Source: Hermatobates lingyangjiaoensis
Lineage: Eukaryota; Arthropoda; Insecta; Hemiptera; Hermatobatidae
NCBI GenBank assembly: GCA_026182355.1
Contig: JAPFBL010000522.1
Coordinates: 299,501-363,500 of the forward strand
Direction: 5' to 3'
DNA: 64,000 bases
Of this stretch, positions 21,396 to 31,642 are shown in pieces; within the stretch, counting starts at the first letter, position 1; every line of letters begins with the position of its first letter. The notes under the pieces were generated by a model. It made no database searches and was not told the origin of the DNA. It worked only from the letters and a program-made list of their open reading frames with translations. The translations under genes and the position numbers were made by a program.

Positions 21396-21540
21396 TATTA
21401 TATATAAAAGATTTCACATAGACACGTGAAATAACAATCAATGATCAAAAATCAGTTGGGTTTTTGATTCTGACGAAAACAGTTGGTTTACTTGTTACGG
21501 TTGAAAGATCTTAGTCTTGTTTTCCCATTTGATATAGTAT
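21396..21540 (+). mobile_element. Penelope-like family A fragment
   Basis: 'gatttcacatagacacgtg' then 'aaataacaatcaatgatc' lead into one motif at about 21464-21520: CTGACGA, a rearranged stem II, GTTGAAAGATCT and TAGTC. Stem II is disrupted by inserted bases. Confidence 0.75.
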
Positions 21541-22284
21541 ATAGCTCTACAGAAACTCAAATGAAGAATATAAGAACTACATTCAACGAGTGTTGAAAAC
21601 AAAGAAAAGATTAAAAGCGATAAGTCCAAGGACAGTATTTTTGCCCATCATTGATTCTAATACAGAGAGAAGCGATTCTCTCACACTCACCCCCTCACTC
21701 CTTCTAATGGCGTCGTCAAGATCTTAACACCTTGCAAAGTGTGCTAATTCTTCACACAATAGCCATTCATTATTAGTTTCAAAGAATCATTGATAAGAAT
21801 CGTGCGAGGCTGTCATTTGTTTTTTTGGTTGGATTGCTTTCTGATATGGCTTTAAATATAATCATTAAGACAGATTTATTTGATAACTGATTTAAGAGAG
21901 TTAACATTGCAATACACATAATTAGATATATTTCTCAAGTTTATGTTTTTTGGCCAACTCCTTTACTACAAAGATTTCTAGCAGAACAAAGTGCTACTCA
22001 TTTTTGAATTGAGGCCATTTTAGTTGGATGACCTTATTTTTTTTATATTTCTATTGTTTAAACCATTCTTTGGAGAGGACTTAATGCTATCGTAAATCGT
22101 ATATCATATATGCAAAGATTGCTCCGAGAAGGCATACGTGAAAAAGATAGTCGACTCATACTAGTTGTCAGTTTAAGGACTACCATAGTTCCATAAGGAT
22201 TCGGTCGTACTCCTGAGGGGAAGTGGAATTAACCTGGGACCAGGCCTCTCCTAAGTGAGACCAGTTTTCAAGTTCCTTTTTTTT
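21541..22284. other. No gene recognised
   Basis: Mixed sequence with a slightly GC-richer patch at about 21630-21720 but no convincing frame. No repeat family identified. Confidence 0.4.
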
Positions 22285-22588
22285 ATTATTTGACCGATCC
22301 ACTAGTGGGAGATAACGACAGCCGATTACCAGTTTCCTGTTTTGATCGGTGATTCTACATTGCGAGTCCTACATTTTGCCTAACTTAAGTGTATTTCGAG
22401 TAGGGATCTTTCACTTGGTACCTGATAGTACAGGCTCGGGGCCGACGGCTTAACGTCCTCTCGGAGAGACGTTGTCGTACTCACATTTATTCACCTCCAG
22501 CATGCATAAATCGAGGGCAAGGTGGGGATAGAACAACGGACTACCAACCCAGAGGCGAGTAAGTTAACCATTGAGCTAACCTGGCCCC
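22285..22588 (-). repeat. tRNA-derived SINE, nearly full length
   Basis: On the - strand it runs from the tRNA-like head (22588, 'aggttagctcaatggttaac') through 'ggttctatccccaccttg' to the 3' tail 'tatctcccactagtgg' near 22300. The length of about 300 bp matches the best copy at 60038-60350. The B box has one substitution. Confidence 0.85.
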
Positions 22589-22756
22589 TTTAGATGACCC
22601 ATAGTAGCTAGTTTTATTCCACATTGAGACCCCTAATTTTTGTCTTTTAAACTTTATTAGAATCCTTGTTATTGAATTTGGGGCCGCCGAATAGACGTTC
22701 GGAGTACATTTATCATTCCGAACGTCTTCTCGGAGTGATAAAGTGTATGACGGAAA

Positions 22757-23075
22757 AATGAACTAAGGATATCTGTTACCAGAGAAAAGTGAAATCACCA
22801 CTACATACACTCACATGTAATATTTAAGTTCATTACACATGTAATGAACTAAGGATATCTGTTACCAGAGAAAAGTGAAATCACCACTACATACACTCAC
22901 ATGTAATATTTAAGTTCATTACACATGTAATGAACTAAGGATATCTGTTACCAGAGAAAAGTGAAATCACCACTACATACACTTACATGTAATATTTAAG
23001 TTCATTACACATGTAATGAACTAAGGATATCTGTTACCAGAGAAAAGTGAAATCACCACTACATACACTCACATA
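22757..23075. repeat. 86-bp satellite, 3.7 nearly identical copies
   Basis: Unit starts at 22757, 22843, 22929 and 23015 give an exact 86-bp period. Copies differ at only one or two positions until the last, which breaks off. Each junction carries the perfect palindrome AGTTCATTACA, CA, TGTAATGAACT. Near-identity implies recent amplification or ongoing homogenisation. Confidence 0.95.
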
Positions 23076-23449
23076 TAATATATTTACTGCTCAATTTTTA
23101 TATTGCATGATAACTTTGTTATTGGAATAATATTTAAAATAATATTAAAGTAATTTTTTTTAACTTTTTTATTTATAAATATGCAACTACACATATCTTG
23201 CATAACAAGCTTATGTACCAAGAGTAATACAAATAGCTTTGATGCACATGAGTAAAAAATGAAACCCACTGGTTCAACTTTTCACTTCGTTTCTTGATTG
23301 TAGTAGATTATCATAGCTGTAGATCTCTCTGTCATCTTCTCTTGAGTCGTCTTGAGACATTCTGGGAAGATGAGGAAGAATTAAAGTAAATTAAAATACA
23401 ATCTACAATATATTACCACATATCAACATATCATATTATAAATGATCAA
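23076..23449. other. No gene recognised
   Basis: AT-rich, no supported feature. Confidence 0.4.
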
Positions 23450-23612
23450 ACCACAATAAGAAATGGGAAAACAAGACCGCTTGTTACGGTTGAAAGATCT
23501 TAGTCTTGTTTTCCCATTTCTTATTGTGGTTTGATCATTGATTGTTATTTCACGTGTTTGTGTGAAAGCTTTTTATATCATAATATAAGAAGATTTCACA
23601 TAAACACGTGAA
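23450..23612 (+). mobile_element. Penelope-like family A, truncated pair
   Basis: The left arm 'gatcaaaccacaataagaaa' meets a right arm beginning inside stem II: 'ccgcttgttacggttgaaag', then ATCT and TAGTC. The right arm ends in 'cacgtgtttgtgtgaaagc'. CTGACGA was lost at the junction. Confidence 0.75.
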
Positions 23613-23644
23613 ATAACAATAACACGTGAAACCCAAGTGGAGTT

Positions 23645-23990
23645 TTGATAATAGTTACACTTTTCATTTGCCTAAAAACAAATATTTGTTTGAAAATTGA
23701 CACGGATATTATTATGTTTTTTTTAAATACCCGGGGGTTTGTTGGGGGTCAATACTTGGTGATATAGCTCTCAGGAAGGTTACTCACAACCAATCAAAGA
23801 TTGAGAAACCCTTGATTTTTAATATTTTTTTAATAACATTTTAATAATAGATATTTTGCTCTCTGCTATAATGGAAATCTTATGAGATTTTTTTTTGTTA
23901 ATTTTAGTAAAACTAATGTTAGTTTTAGTTTTTTAACAAAATATCATTGTTCTATAGTACGTTGTTTAGTATTTCAAAATATTTGAAATC
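23645..23990. repeat. Dispersed repeat R3 (copy 1)
   Basis: Shares 'cttttcatttgcctaaaaac', 'gggggtttgttgggggtcaa' and 'gatatagctctcagga' with 25455-25620, and its second half with 26100-26270. A more diverged copy is at 37300-37450. The run ending near 'gattgagaaaccc' resembles a hAT 3' end, but the other end is not evident. Confidence 0.65.
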
Positions 23991-24002
23991 ATGAAATTAT
24001 TT

Positions 24003-24045
24003 CACTCTGATGAAGGCCGCTTGTTACGGTTGAAAGATCTTAGTC
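24003..24045 (+). ncRNA. Hammerhead ribozyme-like motif (family A)
   Basis: CTGATGA at 24007-24013, A, stem II GGCCG/CGGTT with a CTTGTTA loop, GAAA at 24032-24035, palindrome AGATCT at 24035-24040, T, then AGTC pairing with (C)ACT upstream. This copy keeps the canonical T at position 7. It sits in a short family A fragment (24000-24085) ending in 'attgtggtttgatc'. Confidence 0.7.
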
Positions 24046-24116
24046 TTGTTTTCCCATTTCATATTGTGGTTTGATCTTATATTATAATATATAATAATAA
24101 TATATGAATAAATTCT

Positions 24117-24320
24117 GAGGTAAAATGGATAAAGCAACAAAAGTCTCCACACAAATGAAGTTTTATTCAACGCGTTTCGAACACTTTGTGTTCATCATCA
24201 GGAACACACCAAGGAAGTGGTACTGACGGGTTGGTCAAGTGAAAACAACTGTTCGAAACGCGTTGAATAAAACTTCATTTGTGTGGAGACTTTTGTTGGT
24301 TTATTCATTTTACCTCAGAT
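24117..24320. mobile_element. Penelope-like family D' inverted pair
   Basis: Arms 'aaagtctccacacaaatgaa' and its complement enclose an intact - strand motif and a truncated + strand motif (only GTTCGAAACGCGTTGAA remains near 24251-24267). Outer ends are 'gaggtaaaatggataaa' and 'cattttacctcag'. The copy at 35395-35560 is closely related. Confidence 0.8.
24166..24204 (-). ncRNA. Hammerhead ribozyme-like motif (family D')
   Basis: On the - strand: TTC, CTGATGA, T, stem II GAACAC/GTGTTC with an AAA loop, GAAA, palindrome ACGCGT, T and GAA. Stem I (TTC:GAA) and stem II are perfect. Confidence 0.75.
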
Positions 24321-24539
24321 TGAGTAAATACCACACAATTACGGATTGCACAACTAATGATTTAAAAATATGAATAAATGTTATGTTTTAACTACTTTAA
24401 ATAAAAGCTTTTGCTATGCTATTATGAATTTGATAATTTTTCAAGGTCTATGATATTTATGTTGAATTAATGAAGTAAATTGGATAAAAGTACAGTTTTG
24501 TTTGGTGGTCAGTTTAATCTATGTAAGATTGCAGTTTTC

Positions 24540-24690
24540 TGACTATGATTGATACCTTTGGCAATATTGAAGAGTACAATCGAAGAGAAGGTGACCGGGT
24601 GTTTGAACACTGAGATTGTCACAAGTACAGAGAGCTGAGTCAGCAATTTTAAAGCGATAAAAATAGCTTTTAAATTTACCATATCCGGTT
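24540..24690 (-). pseudogene. LINE C-terminal fragment
   Basis: One - strand frame reads FKIADSALCTC and, after a short gap, QTPGHLLFDCTL. This is the Cys-rich C-terminal pattern (C.C...QT..HLL..C) of Jockey-like non-LTR retrotransposons. The flanks in the same frame are interrupted. It belongs to a different element from the fragment at 10745-11160. Confidence 0.65.
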
Positions 24691-25454
24691 TAGAAACATG
24701 GTTAAAGGGTGATGGTTTAAATTAATAGTAATTCTTTCCATAGTCGGTTCTTATATGCTTGGACTAGATCAGTGCTGTTCTAGCGACGGAAGTTTGACTC
24801 ATTTGTTAATCGACACCCATTTTAGTATTGGGATTAGTGTCCTGGACATATTTTTTTTTTGTTCATCACAAATGATGCCTATTCTCATTACCTCTTGTGA
24901 ATGGGACCAGTTGAAAGCAAATTCAACAAACTGTTATTAACAATTCCTTCAATAGCATTTCACCCGCAAACTGCGAAATTATTCTCTATTAGCATATCTA
25001 TTATTGAAAATTATTAAATGAAAATAATAAACACAAACTATGACTTTCTGTTCAACAAACTATGACTCAAGGAAGGACTGCTCCTAAATTACACTAATAT
25101 ACAGGGTGCGGCATAAGTAACACACTTTTTTTTTACGGATTATAATCTGTGCGTATACAGTTTCTTTAATTAATTGTTAAATTTTTTTCAGATATTTTAT
25201 AAAACCATGACCTAACATCATTAGATTGTTTTTTTTTTTTGACTACTGAAAAAAAAAAAGTTTATAATATTAAGCAGAAAAGAATTCAATTTGTGATAAA
25301 CTTTATCAAGTTTCAAAAAGTTTGTAACTGTGTTGCTGATTGAAAATTATATTTAACATTAAGGTGAACATTTTAAATATCTTGAACTTAATTTTAAAAG
25401 TTTTTAAAAATATTTTTTTATTTCGACATTCACGTTGTAAATGTAATGAAATTA
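24691..25454. other. No gene; one TIR-like end
   Basis: No supported coding region. At 25102-25125 'acagggtgcggcataagtaa' next to TA resembles a Tc1/mariner-type terminal repeat, but a matching opposite end was not found. Confidence 0.4.
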
Positions 25455-26680
25455 TTTCATAGTTACCCTTTTCATTTGCCTAAAAACAAATATTTGTTTG
25501 AATATTTACACGGGTATTATTATGTTGTTTTTTTTTAAAATACGCGGGGGTTTGTTGGGGGTCAATACTAGGTGATATAGCTCTCAGGAGCAAAATTGAG
25601 GAACCCTTGATTTATTGGATTGTTCTTTTGAATCAGTTGGTAGCACTGTCTTTTAGGTTCAACGCTCAATGCGTAGTAGGGATTTAGAAAAAGTACAGGG
25701 TCGATTAGGTTGGCACGACTGCTTCTGAACAGACAACAGAGTCCTGTTGGATTAATCGTGAGAAAACCTTAAGGCAAACATCGTGGGAACAAAAACTTGA
25801 CTAAGAAAACCATTGGCAAACTTCTTGACAATTTCCATCGAAATTCATTCCTCCCCCAAAACGGAAAAATCTATATAACTGTATATAAGCAGTGTCTGTC
25901 TGTCCCTCAAAAATCTAAAAAAATCCGACAATTACGATAAAATCTAAATTGATATTCACAATTAGTACAAAATATCATTCATTAGAACGCTGTCATAGGA
26001 AATATATTTGTCCTGTTTTTTTTTTACATAATCATCGAAGTATATCCTAAAATTAATCATTTTTAATTCAATTAATTATACATAACTCGAAGAAGGATTT
26101 TTAGTTTTCATGGATATATCGCCCTCTGCTATAATGGGAATCTTATAAGATTTTTTTTGTTAATTTTAGTAAAACAAAATTAACAGTTTTAGTTTTTTAA
26201 CAAAATATCATTGTTCTATAGTACGTTATTTAGTATTTCAAACTATTTTTTCAAAAACCATAAAATGTACCATATGCTTATTTTTGTTAATGTTATGTAA
26301 AAAAAAAAGTTACCTAATCTTACACCTTTAAGATTGCATCATAAATAAAAATTTTTACATTTTATGTAAAAAAAATTCAGTTTATACATCACCTAAATGT
26401 TCTTCATTCAGAAATTATTCATTACTTATGCTTATATACGTATTTTCTCTATACATGTAGATATGTAAACAAAATAGACATGGATATAAAGACATGTATT
26501 ATTTTACGGTTAGATATATTGCCATGATTCAAATGATAAATACGACTTTTGTGATGAAATCTAATTGTGCTATTCACAATTAGTACAAAATATGATTCAT
26601 TAGAATGTTGTATTAGGAAATATATTTGTCCTATTTTTTTTTACAAAATCATGGAAGTATATCCTAAAATTAATCATTTT
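25455..26680. repeat. Repeats R3 and R4, several copies
   Basis: R3 copy at 25455-25620 and part at 26100-26270. R4 at about 25930-26075 and again at 26545-26685 shares 'attcacaattagtacaaaat', 'gaaatatatttgtcct' and 'gaagtatatcctaaaattaa'. The alternation R4-R3-R4 suggests a tandem segment duplication. No coding function seen. Confidence 0.65.
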
Positions 26681-26899
26681 CAAGACGAGGCAAATTGTTT
26701 AGGTTGTTCATTTTCATTTGGTAAATAAGATTCATTAAATTCGTTTCAAAATTATCAATTCTTTTTATAATCTACGTTTTCCTTTGTTATTTTGGGATAT
26801 ATATATATAAATATATATATATTTATTATAATGACACCAAATTTAGCTGATACCTGTTTCTTAACAAGTTTCTCAATTTTTCTAAATAACACTCTCGTT

Positions 26900-27010
26900 A
26901 TTTCGTCTACACAATAAAGTACATCTCCTATGGTCGACATGTTTCGAATGATCAACATTCATCATCAGGACGTGAATAAGATCTAAGGTGAAATATCTGG
27001 TTTATATATA
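26900..27010 (-). mobile_element. Penelope-like family J fragment
   Basis: A short fragment around an intact hammerhead-like motif (26933-26971). The 'gacgtgaataagatctaagg' flank has no copy elsewhere in the window, so this family is represented once. A (TA)n tract lies about 90 bp away. Confidence 0.7.
26933..26971 (-). ncRNA. Hammerhead ribozyme-like motif (family J)
   Basis: On the - strand: GTC, CTGATGA, T, stem II GAATG/CATTC with a TTGAT loop, GAAA, palindrome ACATGT, C and GAC. All conserved core bases are present, stem I (GTC:GAC) and the 5-bp stem II pair perfectly, and C is the preferred base at the cleavage position. Confidence 0.78.
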
Positions 27011-27494
27011 CATGGAGAAGGTAGAAGGGGTTGTTTTCCATAAAGTTTAAGAAATGGTGGGCGTTAATCCTGTGGGGTGAGTGGCCTCTCGGCCTGAGTC
27101 GCTACCTACAAGGGTTTCTGGATGTGAACTAAACAGCTTCAAAATACGGCTACTAATCACGTAATAACCTACTGAATTGAGTTGGTGTCCTGTTTGAAGT
27201 ATAGAAATCCTTCAATGATATTAGCAATACGGAAATAGAATTAGCATAAGTACATGTCAAGAATGGATTAAATGTAGAAATGCTATTAAGTTGTGGGCGG
27301 AAGACAGTGTCCGTTGTGTCTTGAGTGCCGCAGGCCGGTGAGGCATTTCAATTTATTTTAATTGTCTTTTGAATCCAGAAATTAATTCAGCAAACAAGAA
27401 TGGGATTCAGTGCTAAGCAAAATGTATAAACATTCCTGGAACCCTTCTTCACTCAGCAACATTGTGTCATTCAATCACAGATTTATTCTGAAAC
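27011..27494. other. No gene recognised
   Basis: Mixed sequence, slightly GC-richer at 27060-27130 and 27290-27350. No supported frame or family. Confidence 0.4.
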
Positions 27495-28290
27495 CATATA
27501 TATACTCGTATATATATATAAACTAGAATTTAAAAAAGAACACATAGAAAGGAAACCACTGAACTCACTACTATATTTCGATGTCCTCGTCTTCAGGAAA
27601 AGAAGTGAATCGCTCCAAAGGCTGATAACGACTGACTTGGCGTTCGAACTGAAGCACTCAAACAGTGTAGCCAACTTTCGGAGGAAAGGTAGACAGGGAA
27701 GATAAAGAAATAAAAGCCAAATAAAAATTAAAAAAGAAAACATTTAACTAAAATAAAATTAAAAGCTGATAACAACTTTAAAAAAAAAAAAAAATCAACG
27801 ATTGAGGTTAAGCCCAGGAGCCGATCTACCGCCCAGAAGACTAATAAGTGCTTCTTCTGAAGCTCTCAGAGTAACTTTCGAATTAGTCTGATCAATCTGC
27901 CTCAGGACCTGTACACGGAAACAGTCATTAAAACTGAGTCCGTGAGAACTGGCATGAGTAGCAACGGGAAGGTCACTGCGTTTGCCAACGGATGACCTGT
28001 GATTATTCATACGCAGGCTTAGCTTGGTGGAAGCCAAACCCACATAAAAAGAATCACACTGGGTGCAATCCAAACGGTAAACGCAGTTACCAGAGGTACA
28101 AGAGGTCTTGTGAGAGATAGGGTAGGTGCGTTTACTATGGCTACACTGTTTGAGTGCTTCAGTTCGAACGCCAAGTCAGTCGTTATCAGCCTTTGGAGCG
28201 ATTCACTTCTTTTCCTGAAGACGAGGACATCGAAATATAGTAGTGAGTTCAGTGGTTTCCTTTCTATGTGTTCTTTTTTAAATTCTAGTT
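27495..28290 (-). mobile_element. 5'-truncated Penelope-like element with inverted arms
   Basis: Arms of about 150-185 bp (27495-27680 and 28139-28290) are near-perfect reverse complements and each holds a hammerhead-like motif (- strand about 27565-27605; + strand about 28208-28250). Between them lies the C-terminal GIY-YIG endonuclease remnant on the - strand. The motif therefore follows the coding part in the same orientation, with an inverted copy upstream. This copy ties the ribozyme hairpins in the window to Penelope elements. Confidence 0.85.
27795..28100 (-). pseudogene. Penelope GIY-YIG endonuclease, C-terminal fragment
   Basis: On the - strand the frame reads 'NCVYRLDCTQCDSFYVGLAS', then KLSLRMNNHRSS and, at the end, EEALISLLGGRSAPGLNLNR. 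VYRLDC followed by FYVG corresponds to the GIY and YIG strands of the GIY-YIG nuclease of Penelope-like elements, with a Cys pair (DCTQC) between them as is usual there. The reverse transcriptase is missing: the element is 5'-truncated at the inverted arm. It stops at a natural terminator at 27795. A cousin of the last 26 residues is at 29545-29632. Confidence 0.85.
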
Positions 28291-28328
28291 TATTCAGTTC
28301 GAAGAATCGTTTCGTCTATATATATATA

Positions 28329-29286
28329 CAGTGATACCTTGAGATACGATTTTAATTCGTTCTGTATCCATCGTCGTATGTCAAAAAATTCGTATCTCAA
28401 AGCAATTTTTCCCTTTAAAACAATGTAATATGTATTAATGCGTTCCAGCGATTCTAAATCACTCAAAAAAAAAACGTTAAATTGCATATAATATAACATT
28501 TTTTGTACAAATAAACGAGTAATAACACACATATGGTAAAATAACGTATTGATATATGATAAATGTTAATAAAATCAATAAAAAAGAAAGGAGTTGAAAT
28601 TTTTTTTCAATTTTTTTTTAGATTTGATGTATCTAAGAATTAAGGCCCAGATTTTTTTTTTCAAAAAAAATCTGGATCTAAATTCTTAGATATCCCCATA
28701 ATTTCTATATTTTTTTTTAATCATCACTTAGGCTAATCATCACTTTCATGTTGTGCCTTTTTGGCCTCATTCACTACGTGAGACCTTCGAAAAGTAACGA
28801 TCAAGAGAGGTTTGTTTCTACCTCTTTTTTAAAATGTTACGAAAAAATGTGAGACACGTATATCTCTGGGTGTCTTTTTTCTACGAAATCAGACACTTCC
28901 TGCCACTTGCCAAGGATATCACGAATTTCACGTGAAGTTAGTTCCTCCACCGGCTCGACCTCCTCCTCACTGCTGAGTTCCAGCATTACCTCCGAATGGG
29001 AAATCTTATGCAACTCCTTTAGCTCCTCCGTCGTGAGTTCTTCAGTGTGCTCCTCAATGAGTTCAGCAACATCTGCATCGTCTACCTCTAAGCCCATGGA
29101 GCGACCGATAGACACAATCTCCTCCTCAACAGGTTCAAATCCTTCAAAGTTTCGCTCTAACACAACATCTGGTTCTAATCGTATCTCAAATTTTTCGTCG
29201 TATATCGGAGCAAAAAATGGTCGAATATTTCGTGTCGTATCTCAAATAATCGTATGTTAGGGCAATCGTATCTCAAGGTATCACTG
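28329..29286 (-). mobile_element. Tigger/pogo-type transposon with both ends
   Basis: 958 bp with perfect terminal inverted repeats CAGTGATACCTTGAGATACG, flanked by TA. Subterminal blocks of 'tcgtatctcaaa' repeat several times near both ends, as usual for Tigger elements. It carries only a C-terminal piece of transposase, so it is an internally deleted copy. Confidence 0.9.
28837..29163 (-). pseudogene. Tigger-like transposase C-terminal fragment
   Basis: 108 codons on the - strand, rich in Glu: EELTTEELKELHK, then EEVEPVEELTSREIRDILGK and FVEKRHPE. This acidic tail downstream of the DDE domain is characteristic of Tigger (TIGD1-like) proteins. The helix-turn-helix DNA-binding and catalytic domains are absent, so it is a remnant rather than a domesticated gene. 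Confidence 0.8.
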
Positions 29287-29299
29287 TATATATTATATT

Positions 29300-29344
<45 letters not shown>

Positions 29345-29391
29345 AATTCACATCGGCGTCACTGCCCTGCCTTCCTGCGGGACTCTTCGCT

Positions 29392-29436
29392 CTTCACACC
29401 TCCTGATGATGACGATGGTCGAAATATCGATGTGAG
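29392..29436 (+). ncRNA. Hammerhead ribozyme-like motif (family F)
   Basis: CTGATGA at 29403-29409, T, stem II GAC/GTC with a GATG loop, GAAA at 29421-29424, palindrome ATAT at 29424-29427 and C29428 at the cleavage position. Stem I is CACA:TGTG with an internal loop beside the core. The inverted partner at 30398-30440 has an imperfect core. Confidence 0.7.
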
Positions 29437-29544
29437 TTATGTCTGTGTCTTTCTGTGTGTTTCCTTCGTTTTGAATTTATTTTATTTAAAAAAGTCCGCT
29501 GGACCGTTTCTTTTAATTGTATATATATATATATATACCCCTGG

Positions 29545-29632
29545 TGATAATACCGTGACCCTTAGAGCCTCTGAGGAGGCTCACATCTGGTTGCTCGGGG
29601 CGCGCAGTGCACCTGGACTTAACCTTAAAAGA
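29545..29632 (+). pseudogene. Penelope GIY-YIG endonuclease, last 26 codons
   Basis: The frame reads VTLRASEEAHIWLLGARSAP then GLNLKR and a stop, matching the end of the 27795-28100 fragment at most positions. Only the extreme C terminus survives, followed by the element's 3' untranslated part. Confidence 0.8.
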
Positions 29633-30490
29633 TAATAATTTTTTTTTTTATACTTTTTTTCAAGTATTCTTTATTCTTTAGTACTTATTTCTTTTTTCCT
29701 CTTTCGTATATTTTGTGTATATCTATTTTGTCTTCTTCACTTACTACTAGTTTGTTTTATCCTATTTTATTTTTCTAAATTCTTATTCTTAACTAGTTTC
29801 CCATACTTACCCTTTTATTCAGTCTCTATCTTTTATTTACTAAAACAACCAATGCAAGTTTTTTGTATTGTATTTATTTTTATTTATTTTTTCTTCTTTT
29901 CTCTATCATTATTTTTGTTTCTTATAGTTTGTTTTTATCTTATATTGTTTATAATTTTTCACCTATTTATAGTTTTACCCAACTAGTACTGCTTATCTGA
30001 GTTTCTGTTTATATCTTCTCCTAATTTTATACTTTAAGACCTGGTACGGTTCACAGCACTGGCGGTTGCCGGGTTGGTTACTTGCCGTTGCGCCTACAAC
30101 GTGCTTGGTCTCCCATTCTCTTTTCTCCTGAAGACGGATTACCCGAAAATTTGAGTCTGTAAGTGTGTTTCTCTACTCTGTGTGTTGCTCTTTGTTAATC
30201 TCGAACTCGTATATATATATATTTATATATATATTTCGTGGTCTGTGGAGCGACTCATTTCTATTCTCCTGATGATGAGGATATCGAATACAGTAGTGAG
30301 TTTCTGTTTCATTTCTGTGTGTTCTTTATATCAATGTAGTTTATATATATATAAAATAAATTCGAAACGAAGGAAACACACAGAAAGACACAGACATAAC
30401 TCACATCGATATTTTGACCATCGTCGTCATCAAGAGGTGTGAAGAGCGAAGAGTCTCGCAGGAAGGCAGGGCGGTCACCGATGTATAATT

Positions 30491-31634
30491 ATAATCTATG
30501 GTTACATTTGGTGTCAAGTTTCAAGTAGGAATAATACATTCATTCAAAAACCAAATATACATAAAAAGGGCAAATAGTTACAGATAAGAAAATTCAATTA
30601 AAATTTTGACAAACATTTTCATCAAAATTTTGTCAAAACAAGCTTTTGTCAAAATGTCTATTGTATTTTCTTACGATAATATGAAAGACTAAGTGCAACG
30701 TTGTTACAAATGTCATTACCGCCCAAGTTAAGAATATTGTATGACTCATAGGAAACTGTGTGAACGAACATAAACAGTGGCGTAATTGACGGACTCCAAA
30801 CCGAATTAAAGAATTATCACGAAAAGCGAAATAAATGTGTTTAAGTTGTTGATATTTAAATTCAGTATACATAGTTTTTCTTTCATTAATATGTTTTCAA
30901 TAAATGTAATTTCTGTAAAAAAAAAATTGTAGTACCTTTTTTTTGCATACCTTTTAAATACGTATTTAATTGCGACTCGCGAACTATTTCAAATTTTGAA
31001 AAATGGTTACAACTATGAAGAAGTTTGGCCACCCCTGGTGTAATATATAGAGCATATATCTTATTTTAAATCGTTGAATTTTATATACTAAATTTATATA
31101 TTTTATTTTTCATTAATTTAATTTAAAAAAAAACATATAAAATTGAATTTTTTTCATCATTGTTGTTGAAATATTTGGTATTATTAAAGTTTAATTTGAA
31201 CTCTTTGTTATTTGAGTTAAGAAAGCTGTTCACTTTCTTCACTTATGTAATTCTGAATTACCTATTTCCTTTGTGAGGAGGCCAAGTTATTAGGCAAGCT
31301 AGACCAAGTAATTGCTTCTTTAGTATTAAGGAAGAGACTTCCTTCCATCTTTCCTCATCAAACTATAAATGATTTATTTCTGTCTTTTTTTTTTCTGTTC
31401 TCTAAACTGTTTAAAGTTGAACCCATTCATGATTTCTAATAAGGTTTTGAATAATTATGACAATCAGTCTTGACTTTTTGGTTGTTACTTAATACCTCAT
31501 AGAGAGGGGTTGACATTTTGAATTGATGTTTCACAGGTTACAGTCCTTGATGAGATTCCACTTTCACAATGACTCTTACTTTACATTACAGGTCATCTCA
31601 TCTTAAGGTGATTATTGCTAAGAGGAAAGCAATT
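30491..31634. other. No gene recognised
   Basis: AT-rich, with no supported reading frame, RNA or repeat beyond isolated homopolymers. Confidence 0.45.
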
Positions 31635-31642
31635 GTGTAGGT

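Larger units (their letters stand above)
29335..30490 (+). mobile_element. Penelope-like composite with inverted family F arms
   Basis: Outer arms 29341-29510 (+) and 30349-30490 (-) are reverse complements and each carries a family F motif. Inside are a (TA)n tract, the last 26 codons of a GIY-YIG endonuclease (29545-29632), about 480 bp of T-rich 3' sequence, a family B motif at about 30123-30155, and a family G motif at 30261-30305. This suggests nested insertion of different Penelope families. Confidence 0.75.

Noticed and set aside
28837..29163. Domesticated acidic protein gene
   Set aside because: The frame sits inside a TIR-bounded Tigger element and matches only the transposase tail, with no sign of independent gene structure.
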